Source: Epiperipatus broadwayi (taxonomy: Eukaryota > Onychophora > Udeonychophora > Euonychophora > Peripatidae). From it: DNA of 64,000 nucleotides. Location of the stretch: contig JAQFVV010006312.1 in NCBI GenBank assembly GCA_028023455.1, forward strand, positions 1,922,001-1,986,000. Direction: 5' to 3'. Below, one piece after another: positions 36,906 through 50,400 of the stretch. Positions within the stretch are counted from its first letter, which is position 1, and each line of letters starts with the position of its first letter. The notes under the pieces are model-generated. The model did not search any database. It saw only the letters and a list, made by a program, of their open reading frames with translations, and was not told the origin of the DNA. A program made the position numbers and the translations under genes.

Positions 36906-37590
36906 GACAAATAAAGTTTACTTTTAAAGACAATTTATTAACTAACATTTATTTACTAAATTTAAACATTTTATAATTCTAATAAAAACACACGAATATT
37001 TTTAAATTAACATTTCTAAACTAGTTTAAATATTCTTGTATATTTTCATAACCGAACACTGGTATTTATCTAATTTAACCAATAATATTGATATAAGGAT
37101 CACGCACATATTAACTCATGCACACACATAATAATAATAAAGTATTACATAGCATTTGAAATTTAAACACACATATCAATAGTTCATTTATGTATGATAT
37201 CAAGTTCATATAATTAGACTCTTGGAGGATTCGCACGAATTAATGAAATGCAATGGCTATTACAGTATAAACAAAAATAAGCAAATGTTTTACCTAGGAT
37301 TTTGAATGTAGATTTAACACTTTGTTTTCTTCTTGTTTGTTGTTTCTTCCAGTATGAATGGTTCCAGTATGAATGCTTCCAGCCGGCTGGGATGTTTCCT
37401 TGATGAGTTTCCTTATTATCCATGATTATTACTATTGGAGACAATTAGATACTGACGGAGATTTTCTAAGTTGTTACGTTGACATTATTTCATGGGCAGA
37501 TCTTGCTGTTTTCATCAGACTTTTTAGGCTGTGGAGAGGCGTGAATTCCCAAAATCTTCTCAGCACTGCATTTTGTTTCTGGGTATAATT

Positions 37591-37646
37591 AACCCTGCAC
37601 TCACTCAATTAATTTGTGAACTGCACTCACTCAACTAATTTGTGAA
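37591..37646. repeat. Tandem duplication of about 28 bp, 2 copies
   Basis: CTGCACTCACTCAA(T/C)TAATT followed by TGTGAA, repeated twice. The surroundings (37200-37700) are GC-richer than average but show no gene. Confidence 0.85.
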
Positions 37647-40333
37647 CTGACTTGTCCGATAAAAAAAGTCTATTTATATCTGCGACGTGTTGTCTTCGTA
37701 ATATCTCCTGCAAAGATCTGTTGTCAAATTCCAGTGATAATCATTTGATAAACGTGTTTTGAAAGATTGCTTAATTAGTAATAGCCATGCAAAATGTTGT
37801 TTGATATTAATTAATAACCATTGCCATGTTTTTTAATGATAATCTTTTTTAACTTTCATTTATTTAAAATAACATTTATTCTATTGTTGACAATCGCAGA
37901 TATATACGCACATATATTAGTTTTAACATTATTTTTTCTTGAATGAAAAGAGATTGGTATGTTTTTCTTTAATGAAAGATTATTTTAATAATATAATTTT
38001 AGATAAAATTATATGTGCCTATATCAATATAGGTACAATATATATATACACACAACTATGTTGCTGTGTGCCATGTAACCAAATAGTTATAATAAAAAAA
38101 TCAGATCTTATCCATTTTATATCTCAACCACTAAGCAATAGTTTGATACAATATAGACTATTAAGCATGCATAATTTCAGTCCATCATAATTAAGAGTAC
38201 TATCCATTTAGTTCTAACCAACTTCAAACAAAAATATTGTCAATGTATGCATCTAATTTTGAAGTTTCCTAATTCATAATTCAGAGAATTTCACATGCTA
38301 TTGCATTTATGATTTATGCATGATGACACTACTCACAATATAGTCCTAATGATCAGTATCACAGACAAATTTGATGGTAAATAATATTTTAGTGTGATAT
38401 ATAATTTTTGATTCTGACACGTAAATGCCACAGATAATTAATATGCAGATAACATGAAAAATATTCTGATATTTTTATTTTTATAAAAAGATTAATAAAT
38501 TCCAATGCTGTCATTATTATTTACCTCATGAAAACATATCATGCTTATATCTTTTTTGCACTTTTTATAACTAACAAATGTAAGTTTGCACAATAAAACT
38601 ATTAGTATTTAAAGTTATAGTAAAAAAGGAAAGAGGAGTTTTATTTATAACTTGTTCATGTTAGAGATTTATGTTTGTTTTTAAATATTTACTCATTGCT
38701 GTAATTAATCTCTATTTTTTGACTCTGATAAATAAATAAAAAAAATCTAATCTGAGGCTATCATATCCTAGATTAAATTTTCATGAATAAAACAACTTGT
38801 TTGATAGTTTATTAATTACCCAGTTGTAGATCTAATTGTCTAGCTATTTTTAATACTAATTTCCATATATTATAAAGATTAGCTGAGAACAAAATATGAT
38901 ACAATATGGAAAATTTTCTAAATATCCTCATTCATCATAGTTGTTTTTTTTTTTAAATTCAAATTTGAGTAAAATCAGGTCTGGTCAATAAGTAGCAATA
39001 ATGCACGAAGTCATGAACACCAACTTAAATTTTTATAAAGTTATTGCATTCACTTATATATTTTTTGTTAAATATTTTGTTTAGGCAACTATAATTCAAA
39101 TTAGAACATTTTTTTATTTTTAGTATAAGTTTAATTTTTTTTAAAAAGTTTTTTAAAAATAACTTGTTTGATAATATCTTTACTTAACAATAGTTTAGAT
39201 GTAAATTGATTTTTAGTATATATCTAATAGTTTACAATCAATTTATAACTGTGCCTAAATAATACATTGCATTATACACAAAATAGATTTGAACTTAGGT
39301 TGAATAAAATAATATTTCTTTATTATTCTAATTGGATCTGGTATTTTTATCCAGATAGTGAGTCCATAATTCAACCTGCCTAATCATCCAACATTGGCCG
39401 TTAAATAGTTATTAAATTATTCTTAACTCAAAGATAAAATCCTTAATATCTGCTAGTTGGCAATCTTGGTAAGTTATTCTTATTTATTTAAGAGGACTAT
39501 TGGAAAGTCTTTTTTAAAAAAATTGTTTAAAAAACTGATGAATAGATATTTGGTTAATCTGGAGTGGTTGTGAATCAGTGGTGGGATTTATGACAATTCC
39601 TTAGTAAATCTTCATAAAAAGTGTTTGTATCTTTTTATTATTAAGAGTATAAAAAATTGCAGAGAATCATAAAACATGTAGATGATGGTTTGGATTGATC
39701 TGTAACATTAACCTTTTAGAAAGGCTAGTTTTTAAAATTACAAATTAAAACATTGCATAAAAACAATCAGGCCATAATATAAATTAATACATCTATTCTC
39801 ATTATGATAGAAAGATTTTTAAGTAATTTTTTTTTCCAAATAAAATATATATGATATATTTAAATTTAAAGTGATTTGTAGAACAGCAAAACAAAATTAT
39901 CTATTGCATACTAATTAACTAAAAATATAAATATAGCCAAACAGATATCATGTAATTCAGCAATTTATTAATGACAAAATATATGTAGAGTGAGAGAAAA
40001 TGGTCTGAACATTTATCTTGGGCATAGTTGTGAATAAATTTGATATCTATGAGGTTATGCCTCCATATATTGTACACACATGTAATTAATTATTAAACAC
40101 ATGCACACACAATATTATGAATAATGTACTTTTCAAGGTTCATTGTGATAGAATTTAAATAAGCGCTTTAATTTTCAACTGTGTCGCAAATTATATATTA
40201 AAGAACCACTAATATATATGCAATAACCAAAAAAATTAAAATCATCCGAATATATACTAATATAATGCTAATCAAATAACATAAACTATAATAACTTTAT
40301 AGTTGTTTTAAGTTGTTTCCACTGCCACAAGTA
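37647..40333. other. Intron 2 DNA, nothing recognised
   Basis: No gene. A short open frame at 37939-38190 has no family features. Confidence 0.45.
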
Positions 40334-40335
40334 AC

Positions 40336-40461
<126 letters not shown>

Positions 40462-40886
40462 GATAGGTCACCAGAGGTCGCTTGGAGTTACAAATAAATA
40501 TGAAAAGAGTGATTATACAGAAAGTGAATTATTGTTTTTTATGCTGGGTTTGGGAAAAGATAAGGGGGATTTAGATATAAAGGTTATAGAGTTGACAAAG
40601 ATTATGTTGTGGAAATGGGATAGAGCAGATTATGGGTAAATTTAGAGTGTGGAATGTAAAATAAAGTGGCTAGCAGGTTTATCTGGGTATAATTGCTGAG
40701 ATATTCTTGACTTCATTTAAGGAGAATCCATAATACATCACATCACATCGTGCTAAAAAAAATAGTGGATTACTTACAATCTATAATTCAAAATAGGTAA
40801 AAAAAATTTTTGCCATTAATTATAAAGAGAACTTCAGTCATCTGAACTGCAAAAAAATATAATAATCCCATCGGATTATATTTAAA

Positions 40887-42306
40887 ATGGACACTGAAAG
40901 TCAGCGTCCAGTCAAGATGTCCATCAATATAGATACTGTCAAAAATTCATATGCTCAAGTAGCAAGGCAATCTTCTTCTGTAGAAGTGAAAAAAAAAGAA
41001 TCGCAGATGGTTAGCAGAATGAGAGTGCAACAAACACCCAGATTTCATCGATCAACCATTGGAGATATTTAGAAATTAGATTTTTCACCTAAAACAATGG
41101 ATACTGATACTATTGAGACACAAGAAGCTTGGACCAATGACAGCCTGAAAAAAATTACAGAAGTTTTCAACCAGACCATACCGAAAGATCTTTTTAATTC
41201 ATTCAAACATTTTTTTACGGACCGTTCAATTGTAATAGCAATAACAGATAATAATTGTTTGTTCTATAAATTCCCCAAAGATCTATTATTTGAAGTCATT
41301 AATAAAAAAAATCTATGGAATTCAATCGTATGCATTGCAGACTACCCAAATCCATGCTATATACCAATTGAATTTGATAATGAGAAAAATAAAGAAAATT
41401 TTAAAAAAGAAGTTAAAACCTTGAATCAATATGCCTTAATTATAGTTAACCCGAATAGAGAAAATCATATTACAGGCCTCTTAAAAAATGCATACTTTGG
41501 TTATTCCAGTGCAGATTTTGTTAAACTAATGGAGCCATTCAGAGAGGTGATAAATTTTCAGCCCATGTACATTAAAAACACACCAGTACCTATTATATTC
41601 GGTAACAGTTTTACATATAGAGTGAAATTGCGAGAAAATATAATTGCTGAAAATATCCCTACGCAAATAACAGACCGAGAGGCAACATTATTTTTAATTA
41701 TAAATGGACTCAAGCTGCAATGCTTTCAATGTAAAGAATGTGGTCACTTAATTAGCTACTGCCCTAAGCTATACTGCACTAAATGCAATATGAGAGCATC
41801 CCCCACTCACCAATGTCCAAAAGAAATTAACACTTGTCAACATGACGAATTCATAGCTGAAGAATTTCTTGTCCCGAAGCATATATCAGAAGAGAATAAA
41901 AAAATAGTATTAGCAATAGTGAAATAATAACTCCACAATCAATTGAGCTTGAAAATGATATAATAAATCCTGCAGCAGATATTATAAAACCATCCCCCCT
42001 TAACAAAACATCTCTGGACATAATGGAGACTCTTGCGATCTATCCAGCTGAGGTAGTATCTGCCACTCCTCAATTTAGAAGAAAACCAGGCCGCCCTCCA
42101 AAAAAATTAAAAAAGTAAAGATTTTGGAATATGAAAGTAGCGATGGTGAATTGCCTCCTGCAGCATCTGAAACTAAAAAAGCTAAACCTGCTCAATATCA
42201 AAAAAATTCTGATAACGTATCATTATCAACAGAAGAAGATAGTCCCAATAAAGAGGTAAGTGACAATTATACCTATATTGATACTATATATATAAAAAAA
42301 CAATAG
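40887..42306 (+). pseudogene. LINE ORF1 (gag-like, zinc knuckle), broken
   Basis: A start at 40887 leads into YAQVARQ-type sequence; an in-frame TAG at 41070-41072 interrupts it, and the same frame continues as 41097-41927. Near 41721-41775 it has a Cys-rich zinc-knuckle segment (CFQCKECGHLISYC, then LYCTKCNM and PTHQC). After a frameshift near 41927, another frame continues to 42118 and ends in RRKPGRPPKKLKK, an AT-hook-like basic motif. A further shift leads to an acidic, Ser-rich tail (42124-42306). Such ORF1 proteins bind element RNA in the ribonucleoprotein particle. Confidence 0.78.
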
Positions 42307-42486
42307 CAATAAAGCAAATGAGACCACATGTTACAATTAAAAATTCAGTACACAATCATATATAGTAAAATTGTCTTTTTTAATTTGTCAATATGAGTTT
42401 TTGCTCGCATTTATTATTGATTTTTTTATATATATAATTGAGAACTGATATAGACTTGTTTAATATATAGAATAAACACACACTAA

Positions 42487-45400
42487 ATGAAACTTAATAT
42501 AGGAGTTTTTAATGTCAGAGGGTTAAACTCTTTTGAAAAAATTGATCTTCTTACTATATGGTATGACTTTGTTAAACCACACATACTCGGTGTTATAGAA
42601 ACAAAAATTTACAGTGGATCGCAAATTAATCCATCAAATAAACTAAATAGCAAAGGATTTACAGCTTTTTCAAATATATCTGACACACCATCAGCAGGAA
42701 CAGGAATCATCATCGATAAAAACTGCCCATTCAACTCTTAAAATATTATATATTGACACGCACATACTAATTATCACTTTTCACCACAAAGCTATAACAC
42801 TAAACATTGCAATTGTATATATTCCTACAGGCCCCATCATTATAATTCTGAACTCCAAATTTGTGAACATAGCACATCCAGTATTACTTATAGGGAACTT
42901 TAACATGTCATATGAAAAATTTACCAATAAATGGCTTCATCATCTGTCATTTCCCATGATGAGTGGGAGAGGATTTTTTCCAGAGAGAGCTGTATCATTT
43001 AATAATGAAAGATTTTCATCATTGATTGATCTAGTCTTCTATTCCCCATCATTGCATAACATGATGAATATTTTTCTAAAGAACTCCCCTCTATCTGATC
43101 ATGCCACAGTCATAGTACCTCTGGAACTTAATTTCAATATCATATCAACAATAATTATTGGAAGAACCATCAGAGTTCTTCTTCATCATGCACTCCAGAA
43201 TTACTTTTCTCAAAAATATATATCTATTTGCATAAGATAAAAAGTATACAAAGGGACCCAGTCCAAGCATGGCATACATTTGTCAATATATTATCATTCA
43301 ATATTAACCATCTTACCAGGACCACACCATCCCCAACTAAACTTTTAAACCTTATGGATGACACTTATAAAAAAATTATTACAACATCACTATCTAACTA
43401 TGATTGCCCCAGATTAGTAGCATTAAAAAAACATATCAATCAATTTCAGAACAACTTAAAGAATATATTGCCAAAAAAAAGAAAAGTATACTTAAACAAG
43501 CCGCACATCTTAACCAGAAATTACATCAGATGGGCATCAGGTCACCCCTCTCCAGTTCGAGTACCATCAGCCATGAAAATACAATCACATATGTTGGTGC
43601 AATTATTTTCATTTTTAAAGATTTCAAAAAAAATTTCCCTTAGATCCATCACCACTTTTATACAGTAGACCAGAAAAAGAAATTCAATTTGTTTCTAATG
43701 ATTTTGTACAAAAAATAGAGTCAACACCAGATTCATGCCATCCTGGAATAGATGGGATTCCCAAGTTCGTATATTCTTATCTTAATAAAATTACAGCTCA
43801 GTATATATGTCTAACCTTACTAATTTTTTAACTAAAGACATATATAGAATACCAGGTCTTTATCAAATATTGCTTGTACCATTTATGAAAAAAAAAAAGA
43901 AATGATTTCATCAATAACAAACTTACATCCAATTTCAATGTCCTCCCTTGGAATAAAAATTATAGAATCAGTAATTAAAGACAAAATAGAGCCATATCAA
44001 AAATGCAATTTGCTAAAAAGGAATCTTCAACTGGACAGGCAGCTTTCTTATTCAAATCAACTATAGAAACAATAAGAAACAACAAAAAAATACAGTCCTA
44101 TAGTTTTTCAACTAGACATAGAAGCAGCGTTTGTCACAATACCAATAAATACACTACTGAAAACTCTAGAACAATGCACAGTACCTAAAGCCTACCTAAA
44201 TCTACTTGCTAACCTATTAATAAACCATGAAATATACATTACTCTAAATGGAAAAACTTCACCACCAATAGTACCTCATCAATCCATCCTACAAGGATCC
44301 CCTCTTAGTGCCTTGTTATTTACTGCCTACCTAAATCCCATAATTAAAATCATAGAGAATGAATTACCTGGAATTTATGTACCCTGCTTAAATACTAAAA
44401 TCTCATGTATAGCTTATATGGATGATCTTGCAATTTTTTTGACATCTCAAAAACACATTTCCAAACTTCTAAAGATACTTTCCAATTATACAAATGAATA
44501 TAAATTAACATTTAACATGGAGAAATCATGTGCCTGGCAAATTTTCACTGGCAGCAGTATAACAAACCATTTTAAAGGTAAACCTAATTCATTTCTTGGT
44601 TTCTGTTTCTATCTGCATCATTACCAATGAGACTACTTATACAAAAAAATCTTGTAAATAAAGTAGACAGTATAATCAATTCACTAACAAAAGCCTACCT
44701 TTCACTGTACATAAAGATAGCACTTTTTAATATGTTAATCATGACAAAAATCACTTATTACACTCCAACAATACTTTATACTAAGGCATTCACTAATAAA
44801 ATAGACTCACTTTGTAGAAAACTCTTGTAGGGGAAAAAAAAATCTCAATATCAGTAAAATGGCTAAGAAATTCACTCTCACAAAATGGTCTAAGACTTCA
44901 TTCAATTTACACCTTCTGAATTCAAAAAACACTAAACATAATCTCTGCATGTGCACAAAAACTCCCATATCTACAAAAATCTCATAAAATTACCCCCACA
45001 GATAAACCACCTCCTTTACAAGGATTCCTGAAGACACTACTTGCACCATTACTATCTATAAAAAACTTGAATTTTAATCCACTTCAAAATAAATTTAAGT
45101 ACTGGGAAATACATTTGCTTTTACATCCATCACAAATTGATGAAAAAACTGTACTTAATATCACCAATAGACAACTATGCCATAAATTTAAATTCTGGTC
45201 ACTTGAACCAAAATATTTTGATTTTCTTCTTAAAATTAACCTTGACTCTCTACCCACACAGCATTTTTTGAAATATAGAAGGAACTGTCAAAATGTAGAC
45301 AATTTATGTAACCTCTGCCACAGAGACTCAGAAACACAAGATCATATTTTTTTCTCATGTCTAGGACTAAATAGCATCCGTTCAATAATAAATACACTAT

Positions 45401-45642
45401 TCAAAAATAAAAGAATAAATATGGAATGCATATTTGCCTCATTTATAAAAGGAGTTTTTGCTGAAATAAGAATCAGTGTATTCATTCTCTATGCTTTATG
45501 GTGTACAAGGTGTAAATTCATGTACAATAATAATCCAAGAAGGCACCCAAACACATTCAAAAATAAACTGGATAGTATACATGAAAGAGATAAAAGAATA
45601 ACAAATCACACAACATTTGTTGACACCTGGTCTCTATTGTAG
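42487..45642 (+). pseudogene. LINE ORF2 (APE endonuclease, reverse transcriptase), broken
   Basis: The endonuclease starts with LNIGVFNVRGLNS and LGVIETKI (42487-42741), continues after a frameshift with LLIGNFNMS (the family has GDFN; the catalytic Asp is replaced by Asn) and ends with PLSDHATV near 43100. Reverse-transcriptase blocks follow in several frames: CHPGIDGIPKFV near 43740, NLHPISMSSLGIKIIES near 43920, LQGSPLSALLFTAYLNPI near 44300 and the catalytic YMDD at 44415-44426. The last open segment (45067-45642) has LPTQHFLKYRRNC and a CxxC...H-type finger, NLCHRDSETQDHIFFSC, as in L1/Tx1-type ORF2 C-termini. At least four frameshifts make it a pseudogene. Confidence 0.82.
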
Positions 45643-45873
45643 TTACCATCAAACTTATAAAATATAGGAAGTCACAAAAGATTTAGAAATGTCAAATGAA
45701 AAAGTTATATCTTGCCACCATTGAAAAAACATTATATGATAGTGAACTTTTATGCCTCTGCCAGCTTTACAAACAATTGATTGTCTGTATAATAATCAAG
45801 GATAATGTGTAAAAAAAATTGTGTAACCTTTTTTAAGTTATTGAATAAATTCCTTTGAAAGATGATGATGATA

Positions 45874-46752
45874 ATAATAATTTCACTTGCTATTTAAATG
45901 GTAGAAACACTATAAGCTAGCAATATTCTAATTAAATTAATTGATATTTATTCTGTCCGATTTCAATTTTTTTTTATTATATGCATATTAATCCAATCTT
46001 AATGCTAACTGACATCTGTTTTTATCAAATAACAGAACATAATGTTACAATTATCCAGCAATATGCTTGAGTGTTAGAAAGTGTAAATTACTAGCAGATA
46101 AAATGCAATATATTTACAAGCTTCTTAGATGAGCAGAAGAAAACTGGATCGACTATTAAATCTTCTGGTCAATTGTGCATGAAAGGTTGTAGCGATTTGT
46201 GTGTGTGTATATATAAAAAGTTAAAAGTCATTAAAAGGTTTTCTGCAGAACAATAGCTCTAAGAAAAAATATATTAATCATCCAAGATTCACAATTTCTG
46301 AATGATGAGAGTTTTTAGTGGTTTTCTAATTTTGTTTTATTCTAGCTAAAGGTAACAAAACACTGTACATTATTATTGGTCAATTTTGGATGATTAGTTA
46401 AACTGATTGCATAAAGAAAAAAAAATCTGTTTATTTAAAACCTGAAAAAGTTTACAAATTTTATTCACGCTTGATTTGATGTGAAGGTTTATCGGAGGAG
46501 GGTGGGTAAAATTAGTCAATTCTAATATACCTAACATGTTTGTGATGAAATAATATATTTATGACACAAAGATAATATATATAAGTACACGTGATAATAG
46601 GTTTTAGTTTTTGTAATAATATTATTTTCTGAAATGATTATTATTTTACGAGTAAATAAAATAATAATAAACTCTTAAAATGTTTATTGTTATTGGTAAT
46701 ATATGACTATGTTTGATCAAACTTTTAACAAAAATGTAAAATTATATTTCAG
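45874..46752. other. End of intron 2, nothing recognised
   Basis: AT-rich DNA between the LINE tail and exon c. Confidence 0.5.
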
Positions 46753-46830
46753 GAATTTTTGAAGTTATATGCTTTTGACAATGCTGTTACTGATGATTTG
46801 TGGGAAGTATTATCCAAACATACTACTTTT
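46753..46830 (+). CDS. M1 aminopeptidase exon c
   Basis: This 26-codon exon has a TATATTTCAG acceptor and a GTAAGT donor, phase 0. It reads EFLKLYAFDNAVTDDLW and then EVLSKHTTF, matching the YL..F.Y.NA.T.DLW..L.. segment of M1 aminopeptidases. It follows exon b in the correct order in the family alignment. The short length and clean splice sites argue for a functional exon rather than a retrocopy. Confidence 0.92.
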
Positions 46831-47338
46831 GTAAGTACAATCATGTTGAGAAAGATGTGTAAGTGTGGCTGTTTACATGTAGTTGTTTTCTGATAAAACT
46901 GGTTCATTATAAACAATCAACTATTTTTAGTCTATGCAAAGAAATCTAAATAATTAAGTAAATTATTTTTCATCTTGATTAATAATTAAATTACATTGTT
47001 CTGTTTTTTTTTTTCAAATTGTATTCATTACAAGTTTTCAAATTTAAAAAAAAATTTTTTTATTTAATGTACATTATAAAAAAAAGTTTTTCAAAAATAG
47101 TTACCTTTCTTTGTTACAGTTAAATCCTTCACATTTTCATCAAAATCAGAAAATAAAATAAATTATTTGCACTAAAGATTTTTATATGTGATTTTAACTA
47201 ATTTACATTAATGTACTTTAAAAATATCAAAATTATTATTTAATCAGTATATCAGTTATTCCAGGCTATATATTTTAAATAAATATATGCAATAAATTTT
47301 GTCTATGATCATTTCTACTTTTTCTTTCAAATTTTAAT

Positions 47339-48519
47339 CAGGGTGGTGAACCTCAGGCTATGGGTCAAGATCTTGAAAGCTTTCAATCTGACCCACAGAC
47401 ATTATTAAAAAATATATACAAAATGGCCCTATATAATGCTTGCATAGTGCAAAAATTGAATTAAGTTAAGTAAAATAAAATATATATATTTTTAATTACA
47501 TCTTTTTCTTTCACCAATCTTTGTAATAGTTCTAGTTCAATATATTAGTTTCAAATAACAACTTTATTCACACTAAGAAGATACATAACATATGGATATC
47601 ACTTAACCTCTTTTTATTATAGGTTACATGCTTACAATGTACTGTGGCTCTACAATAAAAACAATAAATAAGAAAACTAATGGTAAAAAATAAAAAAAAT
47701 TACATAAATATAAGCTACTTAGGAATTATTTGGGTCAATTTGTTGACCACCAAATTCAGAGTTTTAACAATAAATAACAATTAAATGGAAAGGGCTGGAT
47801 TATATTAATGTGACAACTATTAGACTCTCCATAGGAGTCATTATATATTAGAGATGCAATATTCTAACAAATTATAATTTATAATGCTGAGAGAATTTTG
47901 TTTGTTTTATAGTGATGTTTTGTAGATGAATGTATCCTAGCAAAAATAAAAGTCAAATTTAATTTTATTATTTTGCATTTAATTTTTTATTAGGATGGCT
48001 AAACCAAGAAATATGAGAAAAATTGTCACAGGAAATAATGCATTTCAAAAGAAGTAGACTAACCCATATTTTTTTTAAAAAGAAACAGTAAATTGATGTG
48101 CATCGTATGTTTGGAAAGTATTTCAGTTAATAATGATTACATTATTAAAAGGCACTATTTATCAAAACATTTTGATTACAACAAAATTATTTGGGAAAAA
48201 GAAATATTTAAAAAAGCACGAAAAGGAGCTTCATGAAATGATTACACAATTTCATAAAAAATTAAGAGAAATTAACCTGTTTTTTTGAAGAGGAGTTTAT
48301 AAATGACTGCATCCTAGCTGCTATAGAATTAATCTAACCAGAATATAAAAATAAATTTAAGAATATTAATATGATGCAGGGAATTGAAGAAATTATAATT
48401 AAATAGAACAGTCATTGATACTAATGTTGTTTTATTTTTAATTAGGAAAAAAGTGATGGTCCTCATTTATAAAGAAAAATTTGAAAATGGCCTGCCAGTT
48501 GAAAAGGTTGCCCACCCTT
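47339..48519 (+). pseudogene. Second hAT transposon relic with BED zinc finger
   Basis: The left end CAGGGTGGTGAACCTC and the right end (complement of GGTTGCCCACCCTT) resemble the CAGGGGTGGGCAAC(C/T) ends of hAT elements. Inside, on the + strand, the relic of a BED finger reads MCIVCLESISV (Cys codons at 48099 and 48108) and KRHYLSKHFDY (His codons at 48153 and 48168), followed by KKLREINLFF and EEFINDCILAAIEL..PEYKNKFKNINM near 48290-48370. These match the N-terminus of GTF2IRD2/ZBED-type hAT transposases. Only about 1.2 kb remains, so most of the transposase is deleted. No matching 8-bp target duplication could be read. Confidence 0.7.
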
Positions 48520-49029
48520 AATGATTATTAGTAAATTAACCAATTTTTGATCAAATATAGCGGACTAACTTTTTATGTCAATAATTTTGTATGACTGGTA
48601 AATGGTATTATAAATATTCAAATGGCCGTTGGCAGTAAAATGGCTTCTCACTATTATTTTATATCTATATGTGTACACACTGTATAAACATGTGTCCCAT
48701 GACTAATTAGTTTTAATGTATGTGGTTGTTTTCAGATCTATATGTGTAAACAAGCAAGTTGGCTTACATTGAAAACATTTATATGCTTTTTAATTTAGAC
48801 TCATAACTTGATAGTTAAAAAGAAAGATAAATTATGGTTTCAGAAAGAGAAATGCACTAATTCTAAAGGTCCAAGAGCTGTTTCAAAATCTAAAACTTAT
48901 CATTGATTAAAACTATAAATTTGAAAATAGTATGGGATTATTTAATGAGACAGCACTGGATAAAAATTTATAAAATACTATCATTTGATATCTATTAGTT
49001 ATTAACATTTGATGACAGAAGTGTGAATA

Positions 49030-50400
49030 ATATATGCTGCTAACACTTTTCTTCCTGAAATAATTCAGCACTATATCTTATGGCAGATCTATAATATATT
49101 CTATTCTCTGTCATATCTTCCCAAAAGAAACAATCAATATTACACTTTTTTAAAATGACTGTAAGATAATTTTTACAATGTAGATAGGGATATATTGCAC
49201 ACACACACACTATGCTCAAGTTCAGCATAAAACACCTTTTTATAAAGCCTGGCATTGTTCATTTGTTTTACATATCCAATTCACTACTGAAATAATTTTA
49301 CAATAGTGGAGTCTATAGTATTGCATTCAGAAAATTGAAAAACAGATCAATTGATTTTATAATCTTGCCATTATATTTTAAAATTTTTACAGACTTTCCT
49401 TAAATGAAAATTTTTTAATGTCTTTATATTATATTAATGTGATATGCAAATCTCTTTTTATGCAACAAATTAAGTAAAATAACAATTCTATATACAGTTA
49501 ACTTTATTGTAGTAGATATTTCCTGATAAAATACTTTATATTTTAACTTGTTAGAGAAGAAACAGCACATTGAAATCTGTGTTGCATCTCATTATCTAAG
49601 TCCACCTTTCTACTTATAAAACTACTAAGGTATTTAAATTGGTTTTACATTGACAAGATGTTAACCATTCAAAGTTGCTGATAATTTTTTTTTATCACTG
49701 GCTGTCAAAGGATTTGAATTTTCCAAAATTAATTATTAAATCAAAGTCTTTAAATGTTATTTTCAAAAAATTAAACACATTTTGTAAATCATTTTTGAAT
49801 TAGTAAAAATAGCACACAACCATCAGCATACTGTAAATCCAGAATCAAAAAAAAAATGAAGACCTTGTTTTTGCTTTTAACTGATTCAAATTAAAATTTT
49901 CTCCATCAAATCTGTATTGCAACTTGATTCCTGTTTTATTAAGACATTTATAAGCAGTTCCAAAGACATATGTTGTAAAAATTGAAAATAATGTTTGAAA
50001 CAAGTACACATTATTGTTTAATGACAATTTTCATGTCAAATGCCTCTAATTTTTTATTTTTTAGTAATAATACTTTTTCTCATCTTATCATGTAGAATGT
50101 ACTTAATATGAATTTTTTTTGGTGAACTACTAACTAATTTCAATAATGCCATATATCTGAATGACTGTTTGAATTAAATGCTTTGACTAAATTAATAAAA
50201 ACAATATATCAATATATAAATCATGCTTTCTTCACAACATTTCTTTTGATTTTATAGGCAATAAAAAGTATCTCTGGTAACCATTCTTGACAGATTAGAA
50301 GCCATTTATTTAACAAAATTCTTAAAAGTATTCTTTTTATAATGGATAATAGTGATATGTCATAATAATTACTGCAATTTTTTCTATGCTATTTCTTTTT
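49030..50400 (-). pseudogene. Decayed non-LTR retrotransposon RT fragment
   Basis: Minus strand, many stops. Recognisable blocks in order: SLLSIIKRILLRILLNKW near 50330, NLVKAFNSNSHSDIWH near 50170 (family: DL.KAFD.VNR.GLW), an IKQ.CVLV piece near 50020, then YRFDGENFNLNQLKAKTRS near 49880 (family: YR.DG..FNL.RL.AKT), FKYLSSFISRKVDLDNEMQHR near 49620 (family: FKYLGS.I..D..LD.EI..R). These are order and content of a widespread RTE/CR1-like reverse transcriptase. It is the same family as the fragment at 26.4-27.7 kb and is in the opposite orientation to the host gene. Confidence 0.72.

Larger units (their letters stand above)
40887..45873 (+). mobile_element. Two-ORF non-LTR retrotransposon (LINE), inactivated
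   Basis: From the first ATG of ORF1 to the end of the 3' tail this is about 5 kb, with a CCHC-type ORF1, an APE endonuclease, a reverse transcriptase and a C-terminal Cys/His motif. The 3' UTR ends TGAATAAATTCCTTTGAAAG followed by ATGATGATGATAATAATAAT. Domain order and the C-terminal finger suggest an L1/Tx1-like clade, but this needs a tree. The 5' boundary is uncertain and could lie anywhere between 40461 and 40887. Several frameshifts and stops make it non-autonomous. A truncated relative lies at 28180-29172 plus 32472-32640. Confidence 0.82.
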
